Assembly (NCBI GenBank): GCA_001839685.1
Contig: MLAK01001204.1
Span: forward strand, 78,125 to 142,124
Source: Tritrichomonas foetus
Taxonomy: Eukaryota; Parabasalia; Tritrichomonadida; Tritrichomonadidae
Length of the DNA stretch: 64,000 bases
Reading direction: 5' to 3'
Part shown: positions 60,891 to 64,000 of the stretch, in pieces
Layout: each line of letters starts with the position of its first letter
Position numbering within the stretch: the first letter of the stretch is position 1
Made by a program: the position numbers and the translations under genes
Notes under the pieces: generated by a model
Databases searched by the model: none
The model's input: only the letters and a program-made list of their open reading frames with translations
Told to the model about the DNA's origin: nothing

Positions 60891-63221
60891 TCAAAGGAGA
60901 ACTTCTTCTGGGAAAATTTGTCTGTAGGCAACAACAGGTTTTGCAACTTTCTTGGCAAATCGATTTGGTGGTCTCACTATTACATCCTTTCTCTTTCCAC
61001 CAGAAGACGCACTCATTTTTCCAGTTGGCATCATCTGGAAATTCATGAAAATTGGATGATTCAATAAATTTGGATTTTTGCTTGAATTCACGTTTTGATT
61101 TGGTTTTTGATTTGTGTTTGATGATATAAAGAATCGTTTCACACGATCCATTATACCAAGCGACCTTTCTTCATCTTCTCTTCTTCTTCTAATCAATAAC
61201 CTTTCTTCTTCTTCAGGCACATTCACATTAACCGGCAGTGCCTCACTAAATTGAACAAAAAGTGGCAATTCTGTTCCATTTGCGACAGAATTTGTAGAAG
61301 AAAAAGAAGAAGAAGTGAAAGAATTGGCGATTGTTGAGGCTTTTGCTGCTGTAGAAAAGGGGAAATATGTTGAATGATCAATGTTGTCGCGTTTGGGAGG
61401 CCTGGCAACGAGTTTTGGTAAATTACGAGCTAAAAAAGCTTCTTCTAGTTCTTCAATTTTCCGTTCATAATTTTGGCAGTCACCTTCCATGATTAGTCCA
61501 TTTTGAGAGTTGTTTTTGTCATGAAGGGGAGGTAATGGATTTTTAATAACAACTGCTGAGCGACGAACTCTTTGTGGGATTTTAAATTGTTTATTTCTTT
61601 CATTTGTTTCGCTTTCGGTTGTAACTTTTTTGGCTCGACTAGCAGTGGTTGTTGCCGCAGCACCGATTGGCATTTCTCTGGAGAAAGAGATCGCTTTTTC
61701 CAGTAACTTTTTGATATCATTGATATCTGATTTTTCTTGTGCACTTTTTGAAATATATTGAGAAGTTTCAATGACTTTATTTTGTCCACATAAAATATTT
61801 CCAATTATATTTTCTTGACTATTAACTTGACTGTCAATATTGTCATCTCTTTGGCCATTATCTGTGGTAATTTCATTCAAGTCTTGATTTAATTCTGTTC
61901 GAGTTCCATTTTGAATATTTTGAATTTGGGTTTCAGTTTGATTTTTGTTATCTGGATTACTAGGTGTTTTCATGTTTTCAACAACTGGGATCAATTGCCT
62001 GAAATTTGTTTTATTTGCTGCGATTTCTGATTCAATGTCACTATCAAAGATTTTCTTCTGTGTTGCGTAACTTTTGAACTGAGAAATTTCTTTTTGTCGA
62101 TTTTTTAAAAGCTGCTTGAAATTTGGTTTGATATCAACAATCTTCAAAGTATCCAAAACGACAGAATGCTTGAGTCTTACATCGAACTCACTGTCAGTTG
62201 TTAAACTAGGCATACAATTCACTTCAAGAAGCCATGGCTTCAAATTCTCATCAATTAAAACGTCAAACCCTAGAATTTCAAAACAGCGGCTCTTTCCATC
62301 CCCTACGGCAACCACAGAATGATAAGATGAGGATAGAAAAGGCTGAACTGATGCCATTGTGAAACGTATCATGTTGTCTATTTCATTTTGAAGTTTATCA
62401 GCATCTTTTCCGCTTTCAGAGACGCTTTTCATGATTGATGCAAGTGAGCGTTTAAATGGAGTTTCATCATTTTTTAAAGCTGGACTATAATTTGCTTTGG
62501 AAATGTTGTCACAGTTCTTTTTATTTAATGAATAATTTGTAAGATGGCCATAAAAATGATCTAAATTATTCGATTTCGGCTTTTGGTATGGTTCTGTACA
62601 AAATCGAGCCATTCCATCATTATGTATATACACTCGAAGTGGATCAACTGAAGTTACTAAAACATAAATGCGTAAATCAAATTTCAAGCCATCGATCAAA
62701 AATGGAGGAATGTATTCTTGTGCAACAGCATTTGTCCCAATTTCTGGAGAGCTTCCATTAAATGAAGAGGCGTAGGGAAGATTCTCTGGATCTTGAACCA
62801 AAGTAATCCCACGACCCTGGGAGCCACGGTCTGGTTTGATGATGAATGTTCGTTGTGATTTCTTCGGAATGGCCATCATGTGATTTTTTAAATCTAGAAA
62901 CTGCTGTGGCAGTAAAAATGTTTTCGGATGAAAATTATAAAATTCGGGCATGGATCGAATCATCCGATCAAGATTTCTTGCAAGATCAACTTTTCGGGCA
63001 ATACTATACATTCCGGGAAAATGATTGTAAAATTGATGCGGTTCGAGATTTGATGCAAACTCAAGAGTACCTTGAGAATCACACCAAAAGAGTAAATTTC
63101 GGGTAGTTGATGTGGTGATTTTATAACCTAATTCGTCACAACATTTAGAAACGATCGTATAGTTTGTATTGTCAAGATTTACTCGGACGGCTTTAGTGAG
63201 CTTTCGTTTGGTTTTCTTCGT
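60891..63221 (-). CDS. TTLL-family tubulin polyglutamylase with apparent ACG start
   Basis: The TTL domain needs the sequence upstream of the first ATG (63011): in frame lie NYTIVSKCCDELGYKI, FYNHFPGMYSIARKVDLARN and others, matching the TTLL6/13-type N-terminus. No ATG exists between an in-frame TGA at 63243-63245 and 63011. At 63219-63221 the sequence is TTTACAACGAAG, where other genes here have TTTACAATGAA, so ACG is the likely start (776 residues). The ATP-grasp core has IIKPDRGSQGRGI, AQEYIPPFLIDGLKFDLRIY, HLTNYSLNKKN and FEILGFDVLIDENLKPWLLE with VNCMPSL. The C-terminal half is disordered with basic patches. TTLLs add glutamate chains to tubulin in axonemes. The family is certain; the start is unusual. 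Confidence 0.9.
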   Translation of the reverse strand, partial: TKKTKRKLTKAVRVNLDNTNYTIVSKCCDELGYKITTSTTRNLLFWCDSQGTLEFASNLEPHQFYNHFPGMYSIARKVDLARNLDRMIRSMPEFYNFHPKTFLLPQQFLDLKNHMMAIPKKSQRTFIIKPDRGSQGRGITLVQDPENLPYASSFNGSSPEIGTNAVAQEYIPPFLIDGLKFDLRIYVLVTSVDPLRVYIHNDGMARFCTEPYQKPKSNNLDHFYGHLTNYSLNKKNCDNISKANYSPALKNDETPFKRSLASIMKSVSESGKDADKLQNEIDNMIRFTMASVQPFLSSSYHSVVAVGDGKSRCFEILGFDVLIDENLKPWLLEVNCMPSLTTDSEFDVRLKHSVVLDTLKIVDIKPNFKQLLKNRQKEISQFKSYATQKKIFDSDIESEIAANKTNFRQLIPVVENMKTPSNPDNKNQTETQIQNIQNGTRTELNQDLNEITTDNGQRDDNIDSQVNSQENIIGNILCGQNKVIETSQYISKSAQEKSDINDIKKLLEKAISFSREMPIGAAATTTASRAKKVTTESETNERNKQFKIPQRVRRSAVVIKNPLPPLHDKNNSQNGLIMEGDCQNYERKIEELEEAFLARNLPKLVARPPKRDNIDHSTYFPFSTAAKASTIANSFTSSSFSSTNSVANGTELPLFVQFSEALPVNVNVPEEEERLLIRRRREDEERSLGIMDRVKRFFISSNTNQKPNQNVNSSKNPNLLNHPIFMNFQMMPTGKMSASSGGKRKDVIVRPPNRFAKKVAKPVVAYRQIFPEEVLL

Positions 63222-63274
63222 TGTAAAGAATTTGAAAATGATTCACAATATGGAAATTGAGAGAAATTTATATG

Positions 63275-63366
63275 TTTGTTTCTGTTTTAATTTGGTCTTA
63301 TATAACCATAGAATAAGTTAAATTGAAAGATATTTATTTTTTTATTTCTGCTTTAATTTGGTCGTA
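63275..63366 (+). repeat. Pair of 26-bp direct repeats in the TTLL upstream region
   Basis: 63275-63300 and 63341-63366 are the same 26-bp sequence with three mismatches (core CTTTAATTTGGTC or TTTTAATTTGGTC). They start 66 bp apart, upstream of the TTLL start and downstream of the surface-protein gene. They may be regulatory sites for TTLL or a small duplication. Confidence 0.6.
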
Positions 63367-63517
63367 GAAAACATAACAAATGAATAGAAAAAGTGGATGG
63401 AAAATACAGTTAACTGAATTTTTACTAAAGAGAAAGAGCAATTTAGTACTGAATTGTACTGTAAAAAGTATTGGTTCATAAGAACTAAAAAGAGTAAATA
63501 AAGTATGAATAACCATT

Positions 63518-64000
63518 CTATATAACATGACTATAAACATCTTCTTCAATATCAATGCGAAATGGATCGTCTGAGATTCGACTTTCAAGAGAAAGCATTC
63601 CTTCTTGTGTAACAAACATACTATTAGTTAATGATGTCCCAACTGCTAATTGTGGAGTTTGTGCAGTGGTTTCATATGTTTCATCGTCAAGTTCATGTTC
63701 TTCAACTGTGTTATCTTCATTTCGTCTTCTCATGAAGAAGATAACTAGGAATATAATTATTGCGATTAAAAGAAGAACTCCAATAATGATTCCTGCAATG
63801 CCTCCTCCTGATATTTTATTCTTTTTCGATTCTTCTTCACCACTTCCTTCATTCGGATCTTGATGTGAACTTGTTTCTTCTTCAATTGTTTCTTGGAATG
63901 TTTTTTCTTCATTAATCGTTTCTTCCTCATCAATCGTTTCTTCTTGATTTTTCGTTTTTATATTTTCTTCTGTGACTATTTCATGGTTATTTGTTTCACT
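63518..64000 (-). CDS. C-terminal part of a type I surface membrane protein
   Basis: One frame is open from the window edge to TAG at 63518-63520 (160 residues visible). The outer part is Glu/Thr-rich with repeated EET and EEE words. It is followed by SGGGIAGIIIGVLLLIAI, IIFLVIFF, a single membrane helix, a stop-transfer RRR, and a 66-residue acidic cytoplasmic tail with several Tyr and Ser/Thr. This arrangement is typical of large trichomonad surface proteins such as BspA-like leucine-rich proteins. The ectodomain lies outside the window, so the class is inference. Confidence 0.8.
   Translation of the reverse strand, partial: SETNNHEIVTEENIKTKNQEETIDEEETINEEKTFQETIEEETSSHQDPNEGSGEEESKKNKISGGGIAGIIIGVLLLIAIIIFLVIFFMRRRNEDNTVEEHELDDETYETTAQTPQLAVGTSLTNSMFVTQEGMLSLESRISDDPFRIDIEEDVYSHVI

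Noticed and set aside
1..64000. tRNA, rRNA or CRISPR arrays
   Set aside because: I looked for T-loop-like GGTTCGA words in spacers and for regularly spaced repeats and found none that hold up. A covariance search was not possible, so a diverged small RNA could be missed.

Overview
The window looks like nuclear DNA of a trichomonad-type flagellate (Parabasalia; Tritrichomonas or Trichomonas would fit). Seen in the sequence: very AT-rich DNA, long intronless genes on both strands with short spacers, start codons that often follow a TTCA-type initiator within about 20 bases, TAA/TGA stops, many alpha-solenoid and ankyrin proteins, a surface-protein tail with a Gly/Ile-rich membrane segment, and remains of DNA transposons. 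Entamoeba also has short leaders, but a TTLL polyglutamylase favours a flagellate. The genus is inference.

Layout. 1-6546 (-): a BEACH-domain protein open to the window edge. 7171-9666 (-): Raptor. 10021-10605 (+): a small coiled-coil gene with an in-frame TAA. 11240-13823 (+): a UBL-UBA shuttle-factor gene split by a 1753-bp Mutator-like insertion (11308-13060) with inverted ends and a 9-bp target duplication; the insertion carries the tail of a deubiquitinase gene. 14009-16538: a divergent PDI/SHQ1 pair. 16818-28423: an unknown small gene, an armadillo protein, an FG nucleoporin, a HEAT protein, a large ankyrin protein and a coiled-coil protein. 28817-36886: PAQR receptor, importin-7/8-like karyopherin, second armadillo protein, TM9/EMP70 protein. 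37784-38010: a hAT-like MITE. 38119-39114: a GT31-like glycosyltransferase. 39407-46177 (-): TOR kinase. 46596-50505: coiled-coil protein, third armadillo protein, HP1-like chromodomain protein, EF-hand protein. 50897-60691 (+): a giant repeat protein, probably with an N-terminal calponin-homology domain, interrupted once by TAA. 60891-63221 (-): a TTLL polyglutamylase whose start codon appears to be ACG. 63518-64000 (-): the C-terminus of a surface membrane protein.

Function. TOR and Raptor together are the core of TORC1, but they lie about 30 kb apart among unrelated genes, so there is no operon-like grouping. Karyopherin, FG nucleoporin and the importin-alpha-like armadillo proteins belong to nuclear transport; PDI, TM9 protein, glycosyltransferase and BEACH protein to the endomembrane system; TTLL and perhaps the giant repeat protein to the microtubule cytoskeleton. 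The strongest novel signals are the composite Mutator-like insertion that carries a deubiquitinase fragment into a ubiquitin-receptor gene, and the giant six-unit repeat protein with its recent internal duplication and in-frame stop.
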